Of a stretch of DNA of 38,407 nucleotides, positions 27,131-35,466 are shown in pieces. The DNA comes from Methylobacter sp. (lineage in GTDB: Bacteria > Pseudomonadota > Gammaproteobacteria > Methylococcales > Methylomonadaceae). A model generated the notes under the pieces. The model was not told the DNA's origin and made no database searches. It worked only from the letters and a program-made list of their open reading frames with translations. The stretch lies in assembly GCA_026399025.1 (NCBI GenBank), contig JAPLRU010000050.1, forward strand, positions 1 to 38,407. The letters run 5' to 3'. The translations under genes were made by a program, and so were the position numbers. Position 1 is the stretch's first letter. Every line of letters begins with the position of its first letter.

Positions 27131-28306
27131 TTATATTACGCAGCCCAATAACTCCCTGATAGTTTTGTTGTATTGGCTCAGGTAGGTGTCTCTATCGAAA
27201 TTTGCTTGGATCGCCTGCTGATTTTCTATTAACCACTGCCGGTAAGCCTCCTGATGTTCCAGAAGATTGTTTAAGCCTTCGGTAATACTTTTTATCGAAG
27301 CCGGATCAACGCCGACTTTGGCCGGTATCCAATCGACAAAGCCGTCTATGCCTGTGCTTTTGGAATAAAGAATGGGAATTCCGGATAATAACGCCTCGAC
27401 GTAGACCATACCGAAAGTTTCGTTATGGCTGGGTAATACCAAGGCGGCGTAATGAGGCAAGCGTTGCAGCAGTTCGGCATTATCGAAGGTGCCCAAGAGT
27501 TTGACCCGGTCTTGCAAACCCAAACCGACAATCAGCACCAAGACTTCGGCAATCACTTGCTCGCTGCCGCGTCCGATAATATCCAGTTTGGCGTTCGGAC
27601 ATTGTTTTAAGCACTGAGTAAAAGCAAGCAGTAAACGATCCAGGCCTTTTTTACGAAAGACGTTAAGGTCCAATATGGTGACAAAGTGATCGCGCTCGAA
27701 TGCGTTGGACGAGCTAACGCTGTTTTCGCTGACGAAGTTCGGCAGCAGGGCTTGTTTCTCAGCCGGAATATCGAAATGCCGATTGAGGATAGGCCGAAAC
27801 CACGCCGATACATACAAAACCCGCGCCGAATCCTCAAGTACTCGTTTAATTAAGCTTTTGTAGTGCGGTTTAAACTGCAAAACTTTCGATTCGGCCTCGC
27901 CGCGCACCGATACGACCAGCGGTACTTTTAACCAACGCGCTAAAGGCTGCGCGGCCAAACCTTCAAAAGTCAGTTTATGGGCATGAATCAAATCGACCTT
28001 GATGTGTTGCCGCCTCAGCATTCTGTGTGCGCGAAACGCTACAATCAGCATGGAGAGCGCCAGCAGCAGGCCGTAAGGAAAGCCCCAATAACGCATCGAC
28101 AGCACTTGAGGATCGCCTTGATCGTCACCTTGAATGCTGTTGCATTTGAAGGGATTGGTCACTCGATTCAGCGAGATGACGAAATAATCCAATTCCGCAT
28201 TAGACCTAACGAAAGTGCGTACCGCTTGCGTGGTTTCCGCACGATTGGCGTCCGGGTAATCGGCAGAGATATGAAGGACTCTGGGTTTAGGACTCAAGTC
28301 GTTCAT
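27131..28306 (-). CDS. family 4 glycosyltransferase (GT-B)
   Basis: A cytosolic GT-B enzyme that uses a nucleotide sugar to extend a lipid-linked glycan. I start at ATG 28306 (391 residues, MNDLSPKPRVLHISADYPDA), which has GGAGAG 8 nt upstream and overlaps the previous gene by 4 bp. The longer frame to 28366 lies wholly inside that gene. It shows HAHKLTFEGLAAQPLA in the first domain, VTILDLNVFRKKGLDRLL and, in the second, the retaining E-x7-E signature LPSHNETFGMVYVEALLSG. Confidence 0.9.
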   Translation of the reverse strand: MNDLSPKPRVLHISADYPDANRAETTQAVRTFVRSNAELDYFVISLNRVTNPFKCNSIQGDDQGDPQVLSMRYWGFPYGLLLALSMLIVAFRAHRMLRRQHIKVDLIHAHKLTFEGLAAQPLARWLKVPLVVSVRGEAESKVLQFKPHYKSLIKRVLEDSARVLYVSAWFRPILNRHFDIPAEKQALLPNFVSENSVSSSNAFERDHFVTILDLNVFRKKGLDRLLLAFTQCLKQCPNAKLDIIGRGSEQVIAEVLVLIVGLGLQDRVKLLGTFDNAELLQRLPHYAALVLPSHNETFGMVYVEALLSGIPILYSKSTGIDGFVDWIPAKVGVDPASIKSITEGLNNLLEHQEAYRQWLIENQQAIQANFDRDTYLSQYNKTIRELLGCVI

Positions 28307-30141
28307 ATCCGATCTCTCCAGGCTGCGATAAGAAAGGTGATGTTGCCGATCAGGTAACGCCGCCACATGCGCCGCGGTTCAAGGGCGAGACGGAACACCC
28401 ACTCGCAACGCAAACGTCGAATCCAAAGTGGCGCGCGCTTGATTTTTCCGGACATGAAATCGAACAGCCCGCCCACGCCGATACATAAGTTGGCGCGCAT
28501 CGTCGTTCCATACTGATGGATAAAAAACTCTTGCAACGGATTTCCCATCGCCACCAACAAAACGTCAGGCTGCAAGTTGCGGATACGCTCGCAAACGGCA
28601 TGGATTTGCGTCGATTTAAAATAGCCGTCAATGAAGCCGAGCCATTCATGTTGGGGAAACCTTTCCCGGCAGCGCTCAATGCAAGCTTTAACAATATCGG
28701 CGTGCGCGCCCAGCAGGAATATTCTGAGTTTGAGCCGGGATTCGGCGAAATAATGCGCCATAAGGTCGGTACCGTTCAGATTCTCGCAGAAGCCTTTGCC
28801 GTATTTCCATAGACTGGCGATGTTGACGCCGATACCGTCGTTTAAAACCAAGGCCTTATTTAATATTTTCCGGTAGACAGCGTCTTTGCGCGCCAGGTTT
28901 ACGGTATGCGCATTGGCAATCGCTACCTGTAAAAATTGTCCTTGCTCTACCGTATCGTCAAAAACGTCGATGACTTCCGCGACGGTGCGGGTATCGAATT
29001 TGATGCCTTGCAGCAAGCGCCATTTTTCGCCAAAAAGTTCGTAATAGGCCGCTAGAAATTTTGACGCGGTTCCGCTCCAGCCGTAGTGCTCCGCTGCGGC
29101 CATGGCTTGCTCGCGCAGGGCCGAAAAATCGGCGCGACCGATTTCTTCGACATAGGCGTGGATGGTCATTGCCGCACTGCTCGGGTCCTGAAAGTCCACC
29201 AATAAGCCGACGCCGCTTTGTGTCACAATGCGCTCGAAACTGGGTATCCGGCCGGCAACCGGCAAAAGCCCGGCTGACATGCCTTCAACCAAGGTCATGC
29301 CAAAGCCTTCGTATTCCGATGCACTGACAATAAAGCTGACTTCGCTTAATCGATTACGGATGGCTGCATTGTCTAAGCCGGTATCAATAGAGACGGTCGA
29401 GCCCAAGTCCAAGCGATGAATTTGTTCGCTTAGCCCGGCCTGATTGTTGTCCCAATCGTTGCCGATAATCAGTAGACGGTAATCGGGAGCCTGTTTTTTG
29501 AGTTCGGCGAACGTATTTATCAGTTGATCTAAACGTTTGTTGTCGGAAAAACGGCCAATAAAGACAAATACTTTGCTCGGTTGTTTGGAACCGGCATCGG
29601 CAAATTTTTTAACATCGACACCGTTTTCGATAAGCCTTAACTTGGTCTTGCAGAGCGGCGCAAACAGCTGATAATCGCCTTCACTGCAGGCGTATACCTG
29701 ACTGTAATACTGTAACGACAGGCGAGTTACGGTGTTAAAAAAGATCTTTTTTGCCGTGCTTGCAAAGGACGTATGAAAAAAACCGCCATGGGTCGACAGC
29801 ACCAGCCGATGCCCATGAAAACAACGGGTCAATGCCAGGAAATCGGCGAAAAAATCGACGCCATGCACATGAATAATGTCATAACCCTTCAAATGACCGA
29901 GCACCGCAGGCGCCAGCGGGTACTTATAGGAGCCTCGCCAGGAAATTCGTTGTACCGGTATCGGCCCGACGTGTTCGCTACGAGCTAAACACGCAGCGGA
30001 TTTTTGACTAAAAACCGAATCAAGCGTTAATACTTCCGCCTGAACGCCGGCTTGCAGTTGCTCCAAAACCAGGCACTGGACAAAGTTTTCAAGCCCGCCG
30101 ATAGACGGATAAAATTGTCGAACCACATGTAATACGCGCAT
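28303..30141 (-). CDS. two-domain glycosyltransferase: GT4 fused to WecG/TagA/CpsF (GT26)
   Basis: At ATG 30141 (612 residues, MRVLHVVRQFYPSIGGLENF) the ribosome binding site is GAGGTG. The first domain (about 1-375) is a GT-B GT4 enzyme, with HVHGVDFFADFLALTR, FIGRFSDNKRLDQLI and the E-x7-E segment SASEYEGFGMTLVEGMSAG. From about 385 the protein is a complete WecG/TagA/CpsF domain: VAIANAHTVNLARKDAVYRK, the acceptor-binding LNDGIGVNIAS, then AMGNPLQEFFIHQY and GVGGLFDFMSGKIKRAP, ending with a basic, amphipathic membrane-contact tail. Family knowledge gives GT26 the transfer of ManNAcA-type sugars onto lipid-linked primers. One chain would add two successive sugars. It lies 4 bp after the GT2 gene and overlaps the next GT4 gene by 4 bp. 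Confidence 0.9.
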   Translation of the reverse strand: MRVLHVVRQFYPSIGGLENFVQCLVLEQLQAGVQAEVLTLDSVFSQKSAACLARSEHVGPIPVQRISWRGSYKYPLAPAVLGHLKGYDIIHVHGVDFFADFLALTRCFHGHRLVLSTHGGFFHTSFASTAKKIFFNTVTRLSLQYYSQVYACSEGDYQLFAPLCKTKLRLIENGVDVKKFADAGSKQPSKVFVFIGRFSDNKRLDQLINTFAELKKQAPDYRLLIIGNDWDNNQAGLSEQIHRLDLGSTVSIDTGLDNAAIRNRLSEVSFIVSASEYEGFGMTLVEGMSAGLLPVAGRIPSFERIVTQSGVGLLVDFQDPSSAAMTIHAYVEEIGRADFSALREQAMAAAEHYGWSGTASKFLAAYYELFGEKWRLLQGIKFDTRTVAEVIDVFDDTVEQGQFLQVAIANAHTVNLARKDAVYRKILNKALVLNDGIGVNIASLWKYGKGFCENLNGTDLMAHYFAESRLKLRIFLLGAHADIVKACIERCRERFPQHEWLGFIDGYFKSTQIHAVCERIRNLQPDVLLVAMGNPLQEFFIHQYGTTMRANLCIGVGGLFDFMSGKIKRAPLWIRRLRCEWVFRLALEPRRMWRRYLIGNITFLIAAWRDRI

Positions 30142-30145
30142 GGGT

Positions 30146-31051
30146 TCACCTCTTATAAAGTTCGATAGGTTGGCGCTGTAGCGCGTGGCGCAATTTGCCC
30201 CAGTTGGCAAGCGCTTTGATCACGTAGCGCATGTAGACGGTCTTGCCTAAAGGCATCAGCAATAGGGCGAACAAAGCTGCGGCTATCGCCTGTATTCCGG
30301 CTCTTTGCAGCGCTAAAGTTTTGTTCAATGGCGGCTTCGGCATGATGAAAATGCGCGCATAGGTTTCTCCAACCCGAAGCGCTTTACGCAATAAAAAATT
30401 CGTGCAAACGCGGTGTTGTTCGAGCGTCTCGAAAACTTGCGCCTCTCGGCAAGCAACAATCCGGTGGCCGGAAGCGGCGATACGCGAAAACAATTCGGTG
30501 TCTTCGCCGCCCAGCGTATTGAAGGTTGAATTGAACGGCGTCTTTGGATCCGGCAACGCATGCCGGTGAATCAACGCGTTACCGGTAATTCCGGTATTCA
30601 GTTGAGATCCTGTCGGTGCAAGTTGCCTGGCGAAGAAGTTTCCTTCGACGATCCAGGCCGGGGTGTCTGCCGGGTATCGGGAATGCACCGCACCAATGAC
30701 TACCGACGCTTGATAAGCATAGGCGCATTCCAGCAGGGTTTTTAACCAATCGGAAGCCGCTTCTTCGTCGTCATCGATAAAGGCAAGCCATTCTCCGTCG
30801 GCATTTGCGACCGAACAATTGCGCGCGGCTGCCACTCCGGGCTGTCCGGCGAGCACATAAGTAAGCGCCGATTGCCGTTCTCGCATGAACGCTTCGACTA
30901 TTGCCCGACCCGATTCCGACGGGTCGTTATCGGCCACAACAATGTTCATTTTTACTGTATCCGGCAAGCACTGATGAGCAAGACTTGCCAAAGCCTCCTT
31001 TAAAGACCGGCGTTGGTAAGTACACAGGCACACCGTTACAGATGTATTCAT
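30146..31051 (-). CDS. family 2 glycosyltransferase
   Basis: The chosen start, ATG 31051 (301 residues, MNTSVTVCLCTYQRR), has AGGGGA upstream and overlaps the previous gene by 4 bp. A GT-A fold is shown by TVCLCTYQR (6-14), VVADND (38-43), the DxD motif FIDDDEEA (91-98, Asp93-95) and GGEDTELFSRI, with the catalytic-base aspartate in ED. Near the C-terminus one hydrophobic segment (AAALFALLLMPLG) suggests membrane association. It is part of the tightly packed operon with the ligase and the fusion enzyme. Confidence 0.9.
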   Translation of the reverse strand: MNTSVTVCLCTYQRRSLKEALASLAHQCLPDTVKMNIVVADNDPSESGRAIVEAFMRERQSALTYVLAGQPGVAAARNCSVANADGEWLAFIDDDEEAASDWLKTLLECAYAYQASVVIGAVHSRYPADTPAWIVEGNFFARQLAPTGSQLNTGITGNALIHRHALPDPKTPFNSTFNTLGGEDTELFSRIAASGHRIVACREAQVFETLEQHRVCTNFLLRKALRVGETYARIFIMPKPPLNKTLALQRAGIQAIAAALFALLLMPLGKTVYMRYVIKALANWGKLRHALQRQPIELYKR

Positions 31052-32346
31052 TTCACTTTCCCCTGATCGGCTTTTAAACGTATGAGGACGGATGCCGCCA
31101 TCAGCTGAACTATCCATAAGCTGGTATAGCTCCTTAAAATGGTCGTTTCCGTAAAGTTATGTAAAAGACTGAAAACCAAAATAAGCCAACATATCGACAC
31201 GATGCCGGGAGCGGCGTTTTTGAATTTATCAAGCAGGTACAAAAAATAAGCGATGCACCCAAAATAGAGAATTGCCCCGGTCATGCCGATATTGAGCAAC
31301 AGATCCAGATAGCCGTTATGCGCCTGATTTAAACCGGCGATAAAACTGCCGTACCTAACGCTCGGAGATTGCGGTCCAATATCCCAGAAACCGCCGAAGC
31401 CGTACCCGCCCAGCCAGTTGCCGCGCATTTTAATAAAGATAAAATTCCAAATATAATCACGGCCGGTAAAGCTGATTTCCTTAACGACCTTGACCAGCTC
31501 ATCAATAACGTCGACTCCCGCTATGGTCAGGACGCAAAACACCATAAAGACACCGCTCAATCCAATCGCCAACAACGGGCCCAGCCCAATGCCCAGTCTT
31601 CGGCAGATACCTAAAGAGCCAAAGCTGATGATCGGCGCGGCAAAGGCCAGTCCCATGGATGTTTTTGAAAAACTAAGAATCAGGAAAAAAATCCAGCTCA
31701 CTATAAAAAACAAGTTAGTGACGCTTTTAAATGTGCCGTTTGCGTTGTATCTAAGCCACACTCCAAAAAAAGTCGAGATAATCGCGATGAGCCCCAGTAC
31801 ATTTTTATGGATATGGATGCCGCGGAATAAACCGGCCTCGTCAAAACCTTGCGGATTAAAAAGCATGATAATCTCAAAAAACAACACGATATTGGCCACT
31901 CGATAAACAATCAAAAAGGCGTGTTCGGGGCGTTTAAGCGATGTTGTCGCTATTACCACGCAAAACATAATCATCATTTGCAGCGTTGCTCGGCGTAAAG
32001 AAATCGAAGGGACCGGAGACCACGCCGAACTCAGCACACAAAACAAACACAATGCGACTAACGGAATCGAGGCGATAAGCACGTTGGGAAGGCGTCTCGC
32101 CTCCTGTTGTTGCCCGTCTGTAAACGCGATCAGTAAGGCTATTGCCGACATCGACAGCCAAAATAATTGATTGGCCGCGTTTCCTTCCGAACCTTCGATT
32201 TGCAGTCCGCTGTAAGAAAAGTGAGGAGGAAGGCTGTTGAATATGAAAGCGATAATTGCGGAGAGGAGAATAGCCGAACGGAACTCATTTTTGCTGTAAT
32301 CTTCAGTATTTTCAGCGAAATACCAGTTGATCAGTTTATTTGCCAC
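31048..32346 (-). CDS. O-antigen ligase / Wzy-type polymerase family membrane protein
   Basis: The 432-residue protein has about 10-12 membrane spans and the Wzy_C-type core: GIHIHKNVLGLIAIISTFFG, SKTSMGLAF, then a periplasmic loop with GYGFGGFWDIGP and LNQAHNGYLDLLLNIGMTG. Such proteins join or polymerise lipid-linked glycans in the periplasm; sequence alone does not separate ligase from polymerase. The start is GTG at 32346 with AGAGGG 6 nt upstream. It is the first gene of the minus-strand glycan operon. Confidence 0.88.
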   Translation of the reverse strand: MANKLINWYFAENTEDYSKNEFRSAILLSAIIAFIFNSLPPHFSYSGLQIEGSEGNAANQLFWLSMSAIALLIAFTDGQQQEARRLPNVLIASIPLVALCLFCVLSSAWSPVPSISLRRATLQMMIMFCVVIATTSLKRPEHAFLIVYRVANIVLFFEIIMLFNPQGFDEAGLFRGIHIHKNVLGLIAIISTFFGVWLRYNANGTFKSVTNLFFIVSWIFFLILSFSKTSMGLAFAAPIISFGSLGICRRLGIGLGPLLAIGLSGVFMVFCVLTIAGVDVIDELVKVVKEISFTGRDYIWNFIFIKMRGNWLGGYGFGGFWDIGPQSPSVRYGSFIAGLNQAHNGYLDLLLNIGMTGAILYFGCIAYFLYLLDKFKNAAPGIVSICWLILVFSLLHNFTETTILRSYTSLWIVQLMAASVLIRLKADQGKVK

Positions 32347-32836
32347 AAGAACCCTCTTTTAAGTTTTTAACAACGAATCAGCTATATCGATTGTTTAAAA
32401 GTCTTACCTACAATAGATATGTGCCAACAGGACTTTATGTCCTCTATTGCTAAATAATTATTTCGCCGTTTTGGCGAGCTAACAGGGTGAACTCAATCTT
32501 AGTATCTGCGATTGCCTCTTAAATATCCATAAAGGGAAAATCAATAAGTCATTAAATATCATAGGTATAAGTTTAAATACTTAAGCGGCTTATTTGTAGA
32601 TACAGGATGAATGCTGGAAAAGGAACTTTCCATCGTTTTTGTGGTTTATTTTTCTTGCTGATTTCTGTGCTGAATAGAATGATCGCCGGTTTTTTCTTTA
32701 ATGGTGGGTAAGGTCGCAAAGTTTGTATGTTTAAGCGATAATTTATAAATTTTAGCGGGCGAAAGAAACCGACGGATAGCCTAAAAACTTATTTAGGCGG
32801 ATATTTTTAATTAACTGTGTAGGTAGGATAAAACTG
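32347..32836. other. divergent intergenic region, glycan operon to argC
   Basis: 490 bp, AT-rich, between the two divergent units. It holds a bulged hairpin at 32411-32449, a CGCC-GTTTT-GGCG hairpin at 32463-32475 and a weak argC promoter candidate. I see no coding sequence and no ops/JUMPstart element. Confidence 0.5.
32723..32751 (+). promoter_or_regulatory. weak candidate argC promoter
   Basis: TTGTAT (32723-32728), 17 nt, TAAATT (32746-32751). Spacing is ideal but both boxes are imperfect. Confidence 0.3.
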
Positions 32837-33868
32837 ATGATTCGTGCGGGTATTGTGGGCGGAACCGGATATACCGGTGTTGAGCTATTACGGATTTTAG
32901 CGTTGCATGCGGACGTTGAAGTGGCGGTCGTCACTTCGCGTGCCGATGCCGGGCTTAGGGTGGATGCGCTTTATCCCAGTTTGCGGGGTTCTATCAATGC
33001 CGTATTTAGCCAGCCCGAAGTCGATGCTTTGGCCGAATGCGATGTGGTATTTTTTGCAACGCCAAATGGCACGGCGATGTTGATGGCGGAGCAGTTGTTG
33101 GCGCGCGGCGTTAAGGTCATCGATCTTTCCGCGGATTTCAGGTTGAAGGATGCAACAGAGTGGAGCAAGTGGTATGGCATGGAGCATGCCTGTCCCGATT
33201 TAATCGCCGAGGCGGTTTACGGTTTACCGGAAGTGAATCGTGAAGCGATTAAGCGGAGCCGTTTAATCGCGTGTCCGGGCTGCTATCCTACGGCTGTGCA
33301 GTTGGGATTTTTGCCGTTGCTTGAAAACGATTTGATCGATGCAAGGCATTTAATTGCCGATGTTAAATCCGGCGTCAGCGGGGCAGGGCGTAAAGCGGAG
33401 TTAGCGACATTGATGAGCGAAACCGGCGAGAGCTTTAAAGCTTATGCGGTTGGTGGTCATCGACATTTGCCGGAAATTAGCCAAGGGCTTGAGTTGGCAG
33501 CCGGTAAACCGGTTGGACTGACTTTTGTGCCGCATTTAACGCCGATGATTCGTGGGATACACGCTACTTTATATAGTCAGGCGCAGGGTGAGCTGGGCGA
33601 TGTGCAGGCTTTGTATGAACAAAAATACGCCAATGAAATGTTTGTCGATGTACTGGCGCAAGGTTCGCATCCCGATACCCGAAATGTTCGGGGCAGTAAT
33701 AATTGCCAAATTTCGATTCATCAGCCGCAAGGAGGTCAAACGATTGTGGTGTTATCGGTGATCGATAATCTGGTTAAGGGCGCATCCGGGCAGGCGGTGC
33801 AAAATATGAATTTGATGTTCGGTCTACAAGAAGACTTGGGATTAAGGACAATTGCGCTTTATCCGTGA
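32837..33868 (+). CDS. argC: N-acetyl-gamma-glutamyl-phosphate reductase
   Basis: ArgC reduces N-acetylglutamyl phosphate to the semialdehyde, the step before ArgD. The 343-residue protein has the NADP fold [13 protein letters not shown] (7-19), [10 protein letters not shown] and the active-site cysteine in [14 protein letters not shown] (Cys149), followed by the substrate-binding GVSGAGR and a histidine-rich [13 protein letters not shown] stands 9 nt before the ATG. Its type 1 length (about 340 residues) and pairing with erpA follow the usual gammaproteobacterial order. Confidence 0.97.
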   Translation: MIRAGIVGGTGYTGVELLRILALHADVEVAVVTSRADAGLRVDALYPSLRGSINAVFSQPEVDALAECDVVFFATPNGTAMLMAEQLLARGVKVIDLSADFRLKDATEWSKWYGMEHACPDLIAEAVYGLPEVNREAIKRSRLIACPGCYPTAVQLGFLPLLENDLIDARHLIADVKSGVSGAGRKAELATLMSETGESFKAYAVGGHRHLPEISQGLELAAGKPVGLTFVPHLTPMIRGIHATLYSQAQGELGDVQALYEQKYANEMFVDVLAQGSHPDTRNVRGSNNCQISIHQPQGGQTIVVLSVIDNLVKGASGQAVQNMNLMFGLQEDLGLRTIALYP

Positions 33869-33891
33869 GGCAAAAAACCTATTCATAATTC

Positions 33892-33920
33892 TTGACTAAA
33901 AAGCTAGGTATAGTCATAAT
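33892..33920 (+). promoter_or_regulatory. predicted erpA promoter
   Basis: TTGACT (33892-33897), a 17-nt spacer, CATAAT (33915-33920), 33 bp ahead of the chosen ATG. Both boxes match 5 of 6 positions. Confidence 0.65.
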
Positions 33921-33953
33921 TTATTTCAACTTCATTTTTTATAGTGTGTGAGT

Positions 33954-34286
33954 ATGTCTAATCCGATCATTTTTACTGACAGCGCAGCGTCTAAAGTAGG
34001 TGAATTAATCGCCGAAGAAGGCAATGATAAGCTGAAGCTGAGGGTTTATGTCTCAGGCGGCGGCTGTTCAGGGTTTCAATACGGTTTTACTTTTGATGAA
34101 GAAGTCAATGAAGACGATACTTGCGTTGAAAACGGCGGAGTCACGGTTTTGATTGACGCAATGAGCATTCAATATTTAACCGGCGCTGAAATTGACTATA
34201 AAGAAGATTTGTCGGGTTCCCAGTTTGTTATCCGTAACCCTAACGCGACAACTACCTGCGGCTGCGGTTCCTCTTTTTCGGCGTAA
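33954..34286 (+). CDS. erpA: iron-sulfur cluster insertion protein ErpA
   Basis: A-type carrier that delivers 4Fe-4S clusters to apoproteins such as the isoprenoid enzymes. Counting from ATG 33954 (110 residues, [19 protein letters not shown]), the three cluster cysteines are Cys38 ([11 protein letters not shown]), Cys102 and Cys104 (TTCGCGSSF). A GTG at 33948 in the same frame would add two residues; neither has a strong ribosome binding site. [11 protein letters not shown] and the ErpA-type end separate it from IscA. It has its own promoter, although it follows argC by less than 90 bp. Confidence 0.93.
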   Translation: MSNPIIFTDSAASKVGELIAEEGNDKLKLRVYVSGGGCSGFQYGFTFDEEVNEDDTCVENGGVTVLIDAMSIQYLTGAEIDYKEDLSGSQFVIRNPNATTTCGCGSSFSA

Positions 34287-34294
34287 TTGTTTTA

Positions 34295-35455
34295 TCAATT
34301 CCCCCCTCGGGCGGCAAGATTGTCGCCCTTTTTGTTGCCCAGATAAATCCCTCCAAGAACGACAGCGTTAAGCGCCCCTGTGACTTCTTTAAGATTGCCC
34401 GGCAGGTTGTTTAAGGTTTGTCTGGCTAACCACGCAAAAGCCATCGCTTCAACATGATCGGGATGAAGCCCGTATCGCTCTGTCGATTCAACCGGGCATT
34501 CAATATTCTGCTGAATCAATTCCAGCAAATAGGCGTTGTGAATACCGCCGCCGCAAATCAATAGGCGTTCAGTCGCCGGTGCGTGTCTTTTGATCGCATC
34601 GCAAATCGTTATTGCCGTCAAAAAACATAAGCCGGCTTGAATGTCTTCGGCTTTATAACTGAAGGCGTCGAAATATTGATAAACCCAAGGCAGCGAAAAG
34701 TACTCTTTGCCGGTGCTTTTAGGGGGGGCGCTATTGAAATAAGCATCTTGTTTTAATAACGCTACCAAATCATGATTGACTTTGCCGGTTTTGGCCCAGG
34801 CGCCGTTTTTATCATAGGCCAGATTCCGATGCAGCTTGATCCATAAATCCATTAAGGTGTTGCCGGGGCCGGTATCGAAGCCGATGACTTCGGCGGATTG
34901 CTGTTTAGGCAGTACGGTGATATTAGCGATGCCCCCGATATTGACGATGCAACGATGTTCATCCGGGTGCTGAAATACGGCTTGATGAAAAGCAGGAACC
35001 AGCGGCGCGCCTTGACCGCAGGCTGCAATATCGCGCCGTCTGAAATCGGCTACCGTAGTAATGCCGGTTTGTTCGGCAATGATGTTGGGATCGCCAATTT
35101 GCAGGGAGAAAGGAAATGGGTCGCTTGGTAGCCGAATGTCGGGTGCGTGGTAAATGGTGAGTCCATGACTGCCGATGGCCTTGACCGATGAAGCCGGAAT
35201 ATTGGCTTTGACGAGCAAATTATTCGTAGTGTCCGCGAATAATCGACCAAGCCGGGTATCCATTGCGCCGTATTCTTTTAACGAAATTAAGGTATCAGGC
35301 TTACTGAGGCGCTGAAGGGTAGTTTGAATGTCGTCGGGGAAGGGGAGATATTCAAATTCTACAAGCCGGACTTTGTTGTTTTCAAAATCGACAAGAGCTG
35401 CGTCGATTCCATCCAGACTGGTTCCGGACATAAGTCCAATATAAAGTTCAGACAT
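34295..35455 (-). CDS. anmK: anhydro-N-acetylmuramic acid kinase
   Basis: AnmK opens and phosphorylates 1,6-anhydro-MurNAc recovered from peptidoglycan turnover, giving MurNAc-6-phosphate. The 386-residue protein begins MSELYIGLMSGTSLDGIDAA with the phosphate loop (GLMSGTSLDG, 7-16). It has GSHGLTIYH, the ADFRRRDIAACGQGAPLVPA block, GFDTGPGNTLMD and LICGGGIHNAYL. The start lies 11 bp after the M23 peptidase stop, so these two cell-wall genes share a transcript. Its last codons overlap the erpA terminator hairpin. Confidence 0.96.
   Translation of the reverse strand: MSELYIGLMSGTSLDGIDAALVDFENNKVRLVEFEYLPFPDDIQTTLQRLSKPDTLISLKEYGAMDTRLGRLFADTTNNLLVKANIPASSVKAIGSHGLTIYHAPDIRLPSDPFPFSLQIGDPNIIAEQTGITTVADFRRRDIAACGQGAPLVPAFHQAVFQHPDEHRCIVNIGGIANITVLPKQQSAEVIGFDTGPGNTLMDLWIKLHRNLAYDKNGAWAKTGKVNHDLVALLKQDAYFNSAPPKSTGKEYFSLPWVYQYFDAFSYKAEDIQAGLCFLTAITICDAIKRHAPATERLLICGGGIHNAYLLELIQQNIECPVESTERYGLHPDHVEAMAFAWLARQTLNNLPGNLKEVTGALNAVVLGGIYLGNKKGDNLAARGGN
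34309..34333 (+). terminator. Rho-independent terminator of erpA
   Basis: GGGCGGCA (34309-34316), a 4-nt loop AGAT, TGTCGCCC (34321-34328) and TTTTT (34329-34333). The 8-bp stem has one G.T pair. It lies 22 bp past the erpA stop and inside the 3' codons of the converging anmK gene. Confidence 0.75.
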
Positions 35456-35466
35456 CGATCTTTGTA

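Noticed and set aside
32411-32449. Sigma54 promoter or ops element ahead of the glycan operon
   Set aside because: TGGCAC occurs but the second box is at the wrong distance, and no GGCGGTAG motif is present.
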